Positions 32,770-41,487 of a stretch of DNA of 64,000 nucleotides are shown here, piece by piece; position 1 is the stretch's first letter; every line of letters starts with the position of its first letter. Source of the DNA: SIG205 sp045545595 (lineage in GTDB: Bacteria > Bacillota_I > Bacilli_A > RF39 > UBA660); NCBI GenBank assembly GCA_045545595.1, contig JAZQBG010000029.1:1-64000 (forward strand), read 5' to 3'. The notes under the pieces are model-generated. The model worked only from the letters and a program-made list of their open reading frames with translations, was not told the DNA's origin and did no database searches. The translations under genes were made by a program, and so were the position numbers.

Positions 32770-34545
32770 ATGACAAAAAATTTAAAAGATTTATACTTAA
32801 ACTTTTTTGAATCAAAAGGACACAAAATAATTCCATCAGCGTCAGTTATTCCAGAAAACGATCCAACTTGTTTATTTAATACTGCTGGAATGCAACCATT
32901 AATTCCTTATTTGTTAGGAGAAAAACATCCCCTTGGAACAAGACTTACAGATGTTCAAAAATGTTTTAGATTAACAGACTTAGATGAAGTGGGAGATAAA
33001 ACTCATCATACATTCTTTGAAATGCTAGGGAACTGGAGTTTAGGAGATTACTTTAAAAAAGAATCAATTGCGTGGAGTTTTGAATTCCTAACTAAACAAT
33101 TAAATATACCAATAGAAAAACTATCTGTAACAGTATTCCGTGGTAATGATTTGGTTGATGCAGATAATGAAAGTGTTGAATATTGGATGGAACAAGGAAT
33201 ACCTAGAGAAAGAATTGCCTTTCTAGGTGAAGAAGATAACTGGTGGGGTGTTGCAACAGGTGGACCATGTGGACCAGACACTGAAATATTCTACTGGAGA
33301 AGTGATGAAGAACCACCAAAAGAATTTGATCCAGAAGACAATAGATGGGTAGAAATTTGGAACAATGTATTTATGCAATATAATAAAATTGGTGAAGGAA
33401 AATATGAATCATTAGAACAAAAAAATGTAGATACTGGTATGGGTGTTGAAAGAACTACTGCAATATTAGAAAATGTAGATGATAACTATAAAACATCAAT
33501 TTGGAAAGACATTATTGAAAAAATAGAAGAAATATCAAATAAAAGTTATGAAAATGAAGATGATGCTAGATGTATGAGAATCATCGCAGATCATATTCGT
33601 GCAGTTGTAGTAATTACTGCAGATGATGCTAATATAGTTCCATCTAATACTGATCAAGGTTATATCTTAAGAAGATTAATTAGAAGAATGATTAGATATG
33701 CTAAAAAATTAGAAATAGATATCAATAGTGATTTTGATATAGAGTTGGCTAAAATGATCTTTAAAAAATATGGTAAATATTATCCTGAAATGGATAGAAA
33801 TAAAGATAGAATTATAGAAGTATTAACATTAGAAAAAAATAAATTCGCACGTACTTTAGAAAAAGGTATCAAAGAATTCCAAAAAATTACAGAAATACTT
33901 AAAAAACAAAATATTAATACTATCAATGGTAAAACAGTATTTAGATTATATGATACATTTGGATTTCCACCAGAAATGACTGGAGAATTCGCTAGCGAAA
34001 TTGGTATGGAAATAGATATGGAAGGATTTAAAAAACACTTTAATGAACATCAAGAAAAATCTAGAGCAGGAGCTACAGAAAAATTTAAAGGTGGTTTATC
34101 TGACCATTCTGAATCTAATATTATGTACCATACTGCGACCCATCTTCTTCATCAAGCGTTAAAAGATGTATTAGGTAGTGACGTTAACCAAAAAGGTTCT
34201 AACATAAATTCTGAAAGATTAAGATTTGACTTCTCGTACCCTAGTAAACTTACTGATGAACAAAAACAAAAAGTTGAATCTATTGTAAATGAAAAGATTA
34301 GTGAGGCTTTGGATGTTACAGTTGAAGAAATGACTGTAGAAGAAGCTAAACAAAAAGGTGCAGTTGGATTATTCACTAATAAATATGGTGATATAGTTAA
34401 AGTATATTCAATTGGAGATTATTCAAAAGAAATTTGTGGTGGACCACATGTTAAAAACACATCTGAATTAGGAATCTTCAAAATTAAAAAAGAAGAAGCA
34501 GTTGGTGCAGGCGTAAGAAGAATAAAAGCTACATTAACAAAATAA
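32770..34545 (+). CDS. alaS: alanyl-tRNA synthetase, compact form
   Basis: 591 residues against about 875 in most bacteria. The class II catalytic and tRNA-binding part is complete ('NTAGMQPL', 'VQKCFRLTDLDEVG', 'FFEMLGNWSLGDYF', 'GMGVERTTAIL'). The editing domain is present with TATHLLHQA and CGGPHV zinc motifs. Two parts are absent: the beta-barrel with ESGGQ.GD that normally sits before the editing domain, replaced by a short 'RAGATEKFKGGLSDHSE' link, and the C-Ala dimerisation domain, since the protein stops right after 'AGVRRIKA'. This layout is like the AlaRS I know from Patescibacteria. The ATG follows ATAGGAGATGATATT. It is the last gene of the T-box region. Confidence 0.93.
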   Translation: MTKNLKDLYLNFFESKGHKIIPSASVIPENDPTCLFNTAGMQPLIPYLLGEKHPLGTRLTDVQKCFRLTDLDEVGDKTHHTFFEMLGNWSLGDYFKKESIAWSFEFLTKQLNIPIEKLSVTVFRGNDLVDADNESVEYWMEQGIPRERIAFLGEEDNWWGVATGGPCGPDTEIFYWRSDEEPPKEFDPEDNRWVEIWNNVFMQYNKIGEGKYESLEQKNVDTGMGVERTTAILENVDDNYKTSIWKDIIEKIEEISNKSYENEDDARCMRIIADHIRAVVVITADDANIVPSNTDQGYILRRLIRRMIRYAKKLEIDINSDFDIELAKMIFKKYGKYYPEMDRNKDRIIEVLTLEKNKFARTLEKGIKEFQKITEILKKQNINTINGKTVFRLYDTFGFPPEMTGEFASEIGMEIDMEGFKKHFNEHQEKSRAGATEKFKGGLSDHSESNIMYHTATHLLHQALKDVLGSDVNQKGSNINSERLRFDFSYPSKLTDEQKQKVESIVNEKISEALDVTVEEMTVEEAKQKGAVGLFTNKYGDIVKVYSIGDYSKEICGGPHVKNTSELGIFKIKKEEAVGAGVRRIKATLTK

Positions 34546-34568
34546 AAAGTCAAAATTTTTGACTTTTT
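34545..34568. terminator. bidirectional terminator between alaS and the DUF6512 gene
   Basis: AAAAGTCAAAA pairs with TTTTTGACTTTT, with T-runs on both strands. It serves two convergent genes. Confidence 0.8.
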
Positions 34569-34571
34569 TCT

Positions 34572-35111
34572 TTATTTATAATATGTATATAATCCATATT
34601 TGTTATTTGGATAATCATAAAAGATTCCAGTTTTAATTGGATAATATGTTAATAATCCAAAAATAGTAAAAATAAGCGGAATACTAATCAATGATACAGT
34701 ATTTAAAGTATTAAATATATTATCGCTTTTTAATATCCTATGACTAACATATTGACCAATAATAATTGAAATTATATATATTATCATAGTAATAATAATA
34801 TTGTCCTTCATATCCATTAAGTAATAAATTGGAGTAAAAATGAGTGTGTTAGTAATAATTGTAACTAGTGTACTAACTAATAATGCAGTGGGGAAGTTCT
34901 TTTTACCATGATTACTAATAATAAAATATTCTATTAATCCCCATATCATCATAGTAGTGAAAACCATTTTATTATGTTCCCATATACTTTCATTTACAGG
35001 AAAAAAGATACTAGTAAAAACATTAGGAACCCATTCATACATAAAATGAGATAAAAAACTAAGTGAAAATATCGCAAAAACTGATATAATTGTAACTTTT
35101 TTAATATTCAT
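34572..35111 (-). CDS. DUF6512-type membrane protein
   Basis: 179 residues with about five membrane segments. 'FLSHFMYEWVPN' and 'FFPVNESIWEHNKMVF' form the recognisable family signature. The function is unknown. The ATG at 35111 follows AAAAGGAGAATGTTT; an in-frame ATG 36 bp upstream has no SD. It is divergent from uvsE, with about 50 bp between the starts. Confidence 0.75.
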   Translation of the reverse strand: MNIKKVTIISVFAIFSLSFLSHFMYEWVPNVFTSIFFPVNESIWEHNKMVFTTMMIWGLIEYFIISNHGKKNFPTALLVSTLVTIITNTLIFTPIYYLMDMKDNIIITMIIYIISIIIGQYVSHRILKSDNIFNTLNTVSLISIPLIFTIFGLLTYYPIKTGIFYDYPNNKYGLYTYYK

Positions 35112-35166
35112 AAACATTCTCCTTTTAAAATTATTTATAATACCCATAATAATACTGGGTGATTTT

Positions 35167-36126
35167 ATGAAAATAAGACTTGGATATGTAGCTTTATCAA
35201 AAGCACTAGATAATATTACAACTTCTAGTACAATAACTTATACTAATTATCAAAAACTTGATGATAATACTAGAAATGATAAATTAGATAATATAATAAA
35301 ATCTAATTTTATTGATTTAGAAAAAATTATTAATTATAACATTAAAAACAATATTCACTTTTATAGATTAACTTCTAAATTTATCCCACTTGCAACACTT
35401 TCCGAAGTAGACTTTGAATATATTAATAGATATAAAAAAGAATATCAGAGTATTGGTAATATAATTAATTCTTCTAATATGAGACTTGATACACATCCAG
35501 ATCAATTTTGTGTATTAAATAGTACTGATAAAAAAATTGTCGATAACAGTATTAGTATACTTAAATATCACAAAAATATTCTTTCTGCATTTAAAATTAA
35601 AAATCCTAAAATTTTAATACATGTGGGTAGTAGTAGCTTCGGAAAAGAAAAAAGTATTAGTAGATTTATTAATAATTTTAAAAAATTAGATACAGAAATT
35701 CAAAATATGTTACTTTTAGAAAATGATGATAAGGTGTATAATATAGTTGATACTTTAAATCTATGTAAAAAAATAAATGTACCTATGGTACTTGATTATC
35801 ATCACTATATGTGTAATAATAATGGTGAAAAAATTACTTCTTATATTTTGGAAATCTTCGACACATGGAATAAAGAGGATTTAGTACCTAAAGTTCATTT
35901 TTCTTCTCCTAAAAATAAAACAAAAAAAGATATGAGAAGTCATCATGATTATATTAATTCAGATGATTTTATAAATTTTATAGAACAAATAAAATTTATA
36001 AATAGAGATTTTGATATTATGATAGAAGCTAAAATGAAAGATGATGCATTATTTAGATTAGTAAGAGAGTTAAAGTATAAAACTAATTATAAATTTATAG
36101 ATGAAACTACATTTATTGTAGAGTAG
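35167..36126 (+). CDS. uvsE: UV damage endonuclease
   Basis: 319 residues, the usual length for UvsE/UvdE, a TIM-barrel metal-dependent enzyme that nicks 5' to UV photoproducts. Ligand motifs: 'MRLDTHPDQFCVLNS', 'ILIHVGSSSFGKEKS', 'LLLENDD', 'MVLDYHHYMCN', 'KVHFSSPK' and 'IMIEAKMKD'. The ATG follows GGGTGATTTT. In Bacillus this enzyme protects spores, which fits the sporulation genes here. Confidence 0.95.
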   Translation: MKIRLGYVALSKALDNITTSSTITYTNYQKLDDNTRNDKLDNIIKSNFIDLEKIINYNIKNNIHFYRLTSKFIPLATLSEVDFEYINRYKKEYQSIGNIINSSNMRLDTHPDQFCVLNSTDKKIVDNSISILKYHKNILSAFKIKNPKILIHVGSSSFGKEKSISRFINNFKKLDTEIQNMLLLENDDKVYNIVDTLNLCKKINVPMVLDYHHYMCNNNGEKITSYILEIFDTWNKEDLVPKVHFSSPKNKTKKDMRSHHDYINSDDFINFIEQIKFINRDFDIMIEAKMKDDALFRLVRELKYKTNYKFIDETTFIVE

Positions 36127-36150
36127 GAGAATTAAAAAGGGGGATATATT

Positions 36151-37158
36151 ATGAGTAAAGATTTGATGATAAGAAGTAGTAGTGCGGAATTTTTGATTTT
36201 TGAACTTAAAGATAAGGGAAATGGTATTCAAGTAAGATACGAAAATGAAACGTTATGGATGACTCAAAAAGCAATGTCTGAGTTATTTGATTGTAGTACT
36301 GATAATATATCACTACATTTAAAAAATATATTTAAAGAATCAGAACTTGAAAAAAATTCAGTTACCGAGGAATTCTCGGCAACTGCCTCTGATGGAAAAA
36401 AATATAAAATGAAATTTTATAATTTAGATGCTATAATTTCTGTAGGATATAGAGTTAATTCGTTACGCGCTACTCAATTTAGAAGATGGGCTACAAATAT
36501 ACTTAAAACATTTACTATTCAGGGATATGCTTTAGATAAAGAAAGAATGAAAAAAGGTACTTTTATTGATAAAGATTATTTTGAAAAATTGTTAGAAGAA
36601 ATAAGAGAAATAAGATTATCAGAAAGACGTTTTTATCAAAAAGTAACTGATATTTATGCAACTAGCATAGATTATGATGCCAAATCTCCAATAACAATTA
36701 ATTTCTTTAAAAAAGTACAAAACAAAATGCATTATGCCGTTTCTAATCAAACTGCAGCGGAAATTATATATAATAGGGCAGATTCTAAAAAGAAATATAT
36801 GGGTCTTACTTCTTGGAGGAATTCACCTAACGGGAAAATAATGGAGTCAGATGTAATTATTGCTAAAAATTATTTGAGTCAAGACGAAATAAAAGATTTA
36901 GAGGGAATTGTATCAGCATTTTTAGAACTTGCAGAAAATAGAGCAAGAAGACATATTCCAATGACTATGGAAGATTGGGTAAATAGAATAGATAGATTTT
37001 TATTATCCGATGATAGAGATATTTTAAAAGATGCTGGTAAAATATCACATGAAATCGCTTGTGACAAAGCATTAACCGAATTTGAAAAATATAGAGTAAA
37101 ACAAGATGAATTATATAAATCAGATTTTGATTTATTATTAGAAGAAATAGAACAATAA
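36151..37158 (+). CDS. RhuM family protein
   Basis: 335 residues. 'RYENETLWMTQKAMSELFDCS', 'FYNLDAIISVGYRVNS' and 'FRRWATNILKTF' identify the RhuM family, named for a gene on a Salmonella pathogenicity island. 'MHYAVSNQTAAEIIYNRAD' is the second family block. The N-terminal part looks like a KilA-N/Bro-type DNA-binding region. Members move between genomes, and their role is unknown. It sits alone between uvsE and the dnaG operon. The ATG follows AAAAAGGGGGATATATT. Confidence 0.9.
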   Translation: MSKDLMIRSSSAEFLIFELKDKGNGIQVRYENETLWMTQKAMSELFDCSTDNISLHLKNIFKESELEKNSVTEEFSATASDGKKYKMKFYNLDAIISVGYRVNSLRATQFRRWATNILKTFTIQGYALDKERMKKGTFIDKDYFEKLLEEIREIRLSERRFYQKVTDIYATSIDYDAKSPITINFFKKVQNKMHYAVSNQTAAEIIYNRADSKKKYMGLTSWRNSPNGKIMESDVIIAKNYLSQDEIKDLEGIVSAFLELAENRARRHIPMTMEDWVNRIDRFLLSDDRDILKDAGKISHEIACDKALTEFEKYRVKQDELYKSDFDLLLEEIEQ

Positions 37159-37239
37159 ATTAGAAATATAAAATATTTTAATTTACAATTTACTATAAAT
37201 GATATAATATAGTTATTAAAAATTAATGGAGGTGATAGG

Positions 37240-39060
37240 ATGATAACAGAAGAACAAATTGAAGAAATTAAGAAAAAAAGTAATATAGTTGAAGTAATAT
37301 CATCTTATATACCTCTTAATAAAAAAGGACGTAATTACTTTGGACTATGTCCTTTTCATGATGACCATTCACCATCTATGAGTGTTTCACCTGAAAAAGG
37401 AATCTATACTTGTTTTGTGTGTGGCGCGACAGGTAACGCAATTAGTTTTGTAATGAACTATGAAAATTTAAACTACGTTGAAGCATTAAAAGTTTTAGGA
37501 GATAAATGTGGAGTTAGTTTAAACGTAAATACATATAAAAAGAAAGATAACTTTGAAGAATTCTATAATATATATGAATTTACTAATAAATTTTATCAAA
37601 ACAACTTAAATACGGCTAATGGACAAGAAGCTAGAGAATACTTAAAAAACAGAGGTATAACTGAAGACATAATTAAAGAATTTAATGTTGGACTAGCCCT
37701 AGGTTTTGATAAAAGTGTTACAAAATTATTGATACAAAAAGGTTACAAGGAAAAAGACTTAGTTGATATTGGTATTAGTAATAAAACTGATTATGGATAT
37801 CAAGATTTATTTATAAATCGTATTATGTTTCCTTTATGGAATTTAGATGGCAAAATAGTAGGTTATAGTGGAAGAATTTATAATCAGGAAGATACTGCCA
37901 AATATATAAATACTAAAGAAACAGTAATATTTAAAAAAGGGTTAAATCTTTATAATTATCATAGAGCTAAAAATGAAGTTAGAATGAGTGGCTCTGTAAT
38001 AATTATGGAAGGATTTATGGACGTTATTAGGGCGCATTCTATAGATGTTAAAAATGCTGTTGCAACAATGGGTACAGCTTTAACAGTTGAGAATGCTAAC
38101 TTAATAAAGAAAATGAGTAACAATGTAATATTGTGTTTCGATGGCGATAAAGCTGGTAAAAAGGCTACATATGCCTGTGGTAATGAATTAGTTAAAATTG
38201 GAGTTAATCCTAAAGTAGTTATATTAGAATCTAATTTGGATCCAGATGAATATATAATTAAATTTGGTGCTAAAAAGTTTAAAGAAAAAATAAATAATTG
38301 TATTAGTTTCTTAGATTTTAAGTTAAATTATTTAAAAGAGGGTAAGAATCTAAATAACAATGAAGATTTAACTGAATACATTAATGGAGTAATAAAAGAA
38401 GTTAAAACTATAGATGATGAGATTTTAAGAGAACTTACTCTAAAGAAAATTGCAAATGAAATAAGCATTAGTTTTGAAACCTTAATGGGTAAACTATGGA
38501 AGGAAATTGAAAGTGATAATAAACAAATAGAACAACCTATTGATGATGGATTTATGGAAATAGCTCCACCAAAAGAAGTACCATATATTCCTAAAGAGGT
38601 AAAAAAACATAGAATTTCTACACCATCTACAACAGATAAATATACTAAAGCAGAACGTAAAGTTTTATACTATATGTTACACGATAAAGAGCTAACATAT
38701 AGATATGAGAAGGTATTTCCATATCTTCCAACGAAAATTTATCGATTTTTAGCATCAGAAATAATGTATTTTGTCAAAAAATATGATACAATTAGCATTA
38801 GTGATTTTTTAAATTATCTTTCAAACAAGCAAGAACTAGTAGATTTAGTGGGTGAAATCTTAAATTTTGATTATAATAAAGATTACACGGAAGAAGAAAT
38901 AACGGATTATTTCAAAGTTCTTAGAGAGTATAATTTTAAAAGCGAAGTTGATAGACTTAGTGAAGAACTAAAACATGAAACGGATTTGGAAAAACAAATC
39001 GAACTAGCTAACAAAATCATGAACTTAAAAAAGGGAGTGGAAGAAAATGGAAGCAATTAA
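37240..39060 (+). CDS. dnaG: DNA primase
   Basis: 606 residues. The zinc-binding domain has Cys37, His40, Cys58 and Cys61 in 'CPFHDDHSPS' and 'CFVCGATG'. The Toprim catalytic core has IIMEGFMDVI with the key Glu and 'CFDGDKAGKKA'. The C-terminal helicase-binding region follows. The ATG is after TGGAGGTGATAGG. Its end overlaps rpoD by 14 bp, giving the conserved macromolecular-synthesis unit dnaG-rpoD. Confidence 0.96.
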   Translation: MITEEQIEEIKKKSNIVEVISSYIPLNKKGRNYFGLCPFHDDHSPSMSVSPEKGIYTCFVCGATGNAISFVMNYENLNYVEALKVLGDKCGVSLNVNTYKKKDNFEEFYNIYEFTNKFYQNNLNTANGQEAREYLKNRGITEDIIKEFNVGLALGFDKSVTKLLIQKGYKEKDLVDIGISNKTDYGYQDLFINRIMFPLWNLDGKIVGYSGRIYNQEDTAKYINTKETVIFKKGLNLYNYHRAKNEVRMSGSVIIMEGFMDVIRAHSIDVKNAVATMGTALTVENANLIKKMSNNVILCFDGDKAGKKATYACGNELVKIGVNPKVVILESNLDPDEYIIKFGAKKFKEKINNCISFLDFKLNYLKEGKNLNNNEDLTEYINGVIKEVKTIDDEILRELTLKKIANEISISFETLMGKLWKEIESDNKQIEQPIDDGFMEIAPPKEVPYIPKEVKKHRISTPSTTDKYTKAERKVLYYMLHDKELTYRYEKVFPYLPTKIYRFLASEIMYFVKKYDTISISDFLNYLSNKQELVDLVGEILNFDYNKDYTEEEITDYFKVLREYNFKSEVDRLSEELKHETDLEKQIELANKIMNLKKGVEENGSN

Positions 39061-40123
39061 AACTTTAGAAGAAAGAATGAAGGATTTACTTGAAATAGGA
39101 AAATCAGGTAAGATTACTTATGAACAACTTGCAGAAGTTTTAAAAGGGCTTGACATGGATAGTGACTCTTTGGATTTAGTGTATAACTTACTTACAGATA
39201 ATCATATCGAAGTAGTGAGTGCGACTGAGGAAGAAGATGAAGAAGATGGTAGTCCATTAATTCTTGATGATGATGCTTTAACAAAAGATATTAATATTAA
39301 TGACCCAGTTAGAATGTACTTAAAAGAAATTGGTAAAATTTCATTATTATCGTTAGATGAAGAATTAGAATTATCTCATAGAATTGCAGATGGTGATGAA
39401 GAAGCTAAAAGACTACTTGCTGAATCAAACTTACGTCTAGTTGTAAGTATCGCAAAACGTTACGTAGGACGTGGAATGTTATTTCTTGACCTAATTCAAG
39501 AAGGTAACATTGGACTTATGAAAGCAGTTGAAAAATTTGACTCTTCAAAAGGATACAAATTTAGTACATATGCAACATGGTGGATTAGACAAGCTATTAC
39601 AAGAGCAATAGCAGACCAAGCAAGAACTATACGTGTTCCTGTTCATATGGTTGAAACAATTAATAGAATGACTAGACATCAAAGACAATTAACTCTAGAA
39701 TTAAATCGTGAACCAACTGAAGAAGAGATTGCAGCGCGTATGAAAGTTCCAGTAGAAAAAGTTAGAGAAATTATTAAAATAGCTCAAGACCCAGTTTCTT
39801 TAGATACACCAATTGGTGAAGAAGAAGATTCTCATTTAGGAGATTTTATTCCAGATGAAAGAAGTATGAGCCCTGAAGAATTCGCTACTAATGAAATCTT
39901 AAAAGATCAAATTAGTACAGTATTAATGACTTTAACTGATAGAGAAGAACAAGTATTAAAATTAAGATTTGGACTTATTGATGGAACTTGTAGAACTCTA
40001 GAAGAAGTTGGACAAATCTTTGGAGTTACAAGAGAAAGAATTAGACAAATTGAAGCTAAAGCATTGAGAAAATTAAGACACCCATCACGTTCTAAAAAAT
40101 TAAAGGACTTCATGAGTGAATAA
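39047..40123 (+). CDS. rpoD: RNA polymerase sigma factor RpoD (SigA)
   Basis: 358 residues. Region 1.1 is short. Region 1.2 begins at 'DPVRMYLKEIGK'. Region 2 has 'LVVSIAKRYVGRGMLFLDLIQEGNIGLMKAV' in pieces and 'YATWWIRQAI'. Region 3 is 'HMVETINRM', and region 4 is 'EEVGQIFGVTRERIRQIEAKALRKL'. These are all housekeeping sigma features. It starts inside dnaG after AAGGGAGTGGAAGAAA. The promoters found in this window (TTGACA-17-TATAAT) fit a SigA of this type. Confidence 0.97.
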   Translation: MEAIKTLEERMKDLLEIGKSGKITYEQLAEVLKGLDMDSDSLDLVYNLLTDNHIEVVSATEEEDEEDGSPLILDDDALTKDININDPVRMYLKEIGKISLLSLDEELELSHRIADGDEEAKRLLAESNLRLVVSIAKRYVGRGMLFLDLIQEGNIGLMKAVEKFDSSKGYKFSTYATWWIRQAITRAIADQARTIRVPVHMVETINRMTRHQRQLTLELNREPTEEEIAARMKVPVEKVREIIKIAQDPVSLDTPIGEEEDSHLGDFIPDERSMSPEEFATNEILKDQISTVLMTLTDREEQVLKLRFGLIDGTCRTLEEVGQIFGVTRERIRQIEAKALRKLRHPSRSKKLKDFMSE

Positions 40124-40802
40124 GAAAATAAGTATCTCCAATAGATTAAAAACTATTGGAGATTTCGTTATAGATAATTCTAAAGTGGTGGATGTTGGAT
40201 GTGACCATGGACTTTTAAGTATTTATGTTTATCAAAACAGAAAAAATGTAAGTATTATTGCGACTGACATAAATGAAGGTCCATTAAATGAAGCTAAGAA
40301 TAATATTAAAAATTATAAATTAGAAAATAAAATTGAAACTAGAATTTCAGATGGCCTTAAAAATATTAAGAAAAAAGAATTTGATACTGTGGTAATTGCT
40401 GGTATGGGAGGAAACACAATAGTTGATATATTAAGTTATGATATAGATAAAACTAGTAATTCTAAAAGAATAATTATTCAAGCAAATAACAATATTGATA
40501 GAGTTAGAAAGTTTTTAGTTAATAATAATTTTAAAATTGAAGATGAAAAGTTAGTTAAAGAAAATAATATTATTTCAACTATAATTCTATTTACCAAAAA
40601 TAAAGAAAACGTAAAATATAGTAAAGATGAAATTCTTTTTGGACCAATTCTAATAAAAGAGAATAGTGAATTATTTAATGAATTATTAAATAATGATTTA
40701 AAAAAATATAATATTATTTTAAATAAGATTCCTAAAAAATATATTATAAAGCGATTCAAAATTAAAAAATATATATCAAAAATCAAAAGTTATATTGAAT
40801 AA
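40116..40802 (+). CDS. trmK: tRNA (adenine22-N1)-methyltransferase
   Basis: 228 residues. TrmK methylates A22 of tRNA. The Rossmann SAM motif is 'VVDVGCDHGLLSIYV', followed by 'ATDINEGPL' and the family-specific 'VVIAGMGGNTIVDIL'. It starts with GTG inside the end of rpoD (8-bp overlap), the usual place after rpoD in Bacilli. The C-terminal half is very Lys/Ile-rich. Confidence 0.93.
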   Translation: MNKKISISNRLKTIGDFVIDNSKVVDVGCDHGLLSIYVYQNRKNVSIIATDINEGPLNEAKNNIKNYKLENKIETRISDGLKNIKKKEFDTVVIAGMGGNTIVDILSYDIDKTSNSKRIIIQANNNIDRVRKFLVNNNFKIEDEKLVKENNIISTIILFTKNKENVKYSKDEILFGPILIKENSELFNELLNNDLKKYNIILNKIPKKYIIKRFKIKKYISKIKSYIE

Positions 40803-40858
40803 AATATAGCTTTTTTTCTTTTTTTGAATAAAAAAGTTAAAAAAAGCATAAAAATATA

Positions 40859-40887
40859 TTGACACAAAATTTATAAATAGATATAAT
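40859..40887 (+). promoter_or_regulatory. tRNA-Asn promoter
   Basis: TTGACA (40859-40864), 17 bp, TATAAT (40882-40887): a perfect sigma-A consensus 23 bp before the tRNA. Confidence 0.85.
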
Positions 40888-40910
40888 TGGAATGTACTGA
40901 AAAAAAGACT

Positions 40911-40986
40911 GCCTGTTTAGCTCAGTCGGTAGAGCACTCGGCTGTTAACCGATAGGTCGTAGGTTCGAGTCCTACAACAGGCGCCA
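40911..40986 (+). tRNA. tRNA-Asn (GTT)
   Basis: Cloverleaf by eye: acceptor GCCTGTT/AACAGGC, D stem GCTC/GAGC, anticodon loop CTGTTAA with anticodon GTT, T stem GTAGG/CCTAC around TTCGAGT, G discriminator and encoded CCA. The outermost anticodon-stem pair is C with T. A terminator-like hairpin CAGATAAC-GTTATCTG with six T follows. The matching Asn T-box is at 43.6 kb. Confidence 0.96.
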
Positions 40987-41026
40987 TTTAGTATATTACA
41001 GATAACAATTACGTTATCTGTTTTTT
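40983..41026 (+). repeat. 44-bp repeat copy A: tRNA-Asn 3' end plus terminator
   Basis: It begins at the discriminator base, G-CCA, and runs through CAGATAAC-AATTAC-GTTATCTG-TTTTTT. Copy B is at 41409-41452 with three mismatches. Toxin module 2 lies between the two copies. Confidence 0.85.
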
Positions 41027-41050
41027 AATTTAAGAATATACTTAAACTTC

Positions 41051-41079
41051 TTGTTATATTAATTAACTTGTAGTATACT
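41051..41079 (+). promoter_or_regulatory. promoter of toxin mRNA 2
   Basis: TTGTTA (41051-41056), 17 bp, TATACT (41074-41079). The predicted start is at GGAAATAC (41087). Confidence 0.7.
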
Positions 41080-41143
41080 ATTAATAGGAAATACTAACTG
41101 TTGAGTACTTGCCTGCTTTCTTTTGAAAGGAGGCTTGATATTT

Positions 41144-41233
41144 ATGAAGAAAAAGGATTTGTTAATCACATTTCTAATATTAATTATCATTTTATTAATA
41201 GTCTCTTTGATGATTCTAATAATAAAAAAATAG
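41144..41233 (+). CDS. small hydrophobic peptide, type I toxin-like (module 2)
   Basis: 29 residues: MKKKDLL, an unbroken hydrophobic stretch of Leu/Ile/Val, then KK. It is almost the same as the module 3 peptide (four residue changes). SD GAAAGGAGG lies in the 3' arm of GCCT.CTTTC-TTTT-GAAAG.AGGC, so it is masked. The mRNA is predicted at 41087-41320; its 5' end GGAAATAC...TTGAGTACTTGCC can pair with the 3' end GGCAAGTACTCAA...GTATTTCC, which is followed by six T. An antisense RNA overlaps the 3' half. Toxicity is inferred from form and layout. Confidence 0.78.
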   Translation: MKKKDLLITFLILIIILLIVSLMILIIKK

Positions 41234-41344
41234 TACTCAATCTAGCAAAAGATTAAGTACTTAATCAAAGTAATTTTTGGGCAAGTACTCAACTCAGCCA
41301 AGTTGGTATTTCCCTTTTTTATTTTATGCAAGTTTCCTTGACAT
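41224..41344 (-). ncRNA. antisense RNA 2 (candidate type I antitoxin)
   Basis: It starts at ATGTC (41344, minus strand) with the 31-nt block shared by all modules (41343-41313) and its CAAG-GAAA-CTTG hairpin. It ends at AGTACTTAATC/GATTGAGTACT plus seven T (41224), which covers the toxin stop codon. About 97 nt are complementary to the toxin mRNA. Confidence 0.72.
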
Positions 41345-41348
41345 ATTC

Positions 41349-41377
41349 ATATTAACATATTTTATAGTTTTTGTCAA
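41349..41377 (-). promoter_or_regulatory. promoter of antisense RNA 2
   Basis: On the minus strand TTGACA (41377-41372), 17 bp, TAATAT (41354-41349). It is the strongest of the three antisense promoters. Confidence 0.8.
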
Positions 41378-41408
41378 AAAATATTATATATATAAATGAT
41401 TCATAAGT

Positions 41409-41452
41409 GCCATTTAATATATTACAGATAACGATTGCGTTATCTGTTTTTT
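41409..41452 (+). repeat. 44-bp repeat copy B
   Basis: It repeats the GCCA end of tRNA-Asn and its terminator (41 of 44 bases), although no tRNA body precedes it. The hairpin changes keep pairing. With copy A it brackets about 380 bp that hold toxin module 2. Confidence 0.85.
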
Positions 41453-41487
41453 TCAACTATAATATATATTATAGAATAGGTGAAGTA

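Noticed and set aside
41399..41487. Longer start for the transglutaminase-like gene (GTG at 41407)
   Set aside because: That extension would translate the terminator hairpin of repeat copy B. The ATG at 41488 has an SD.
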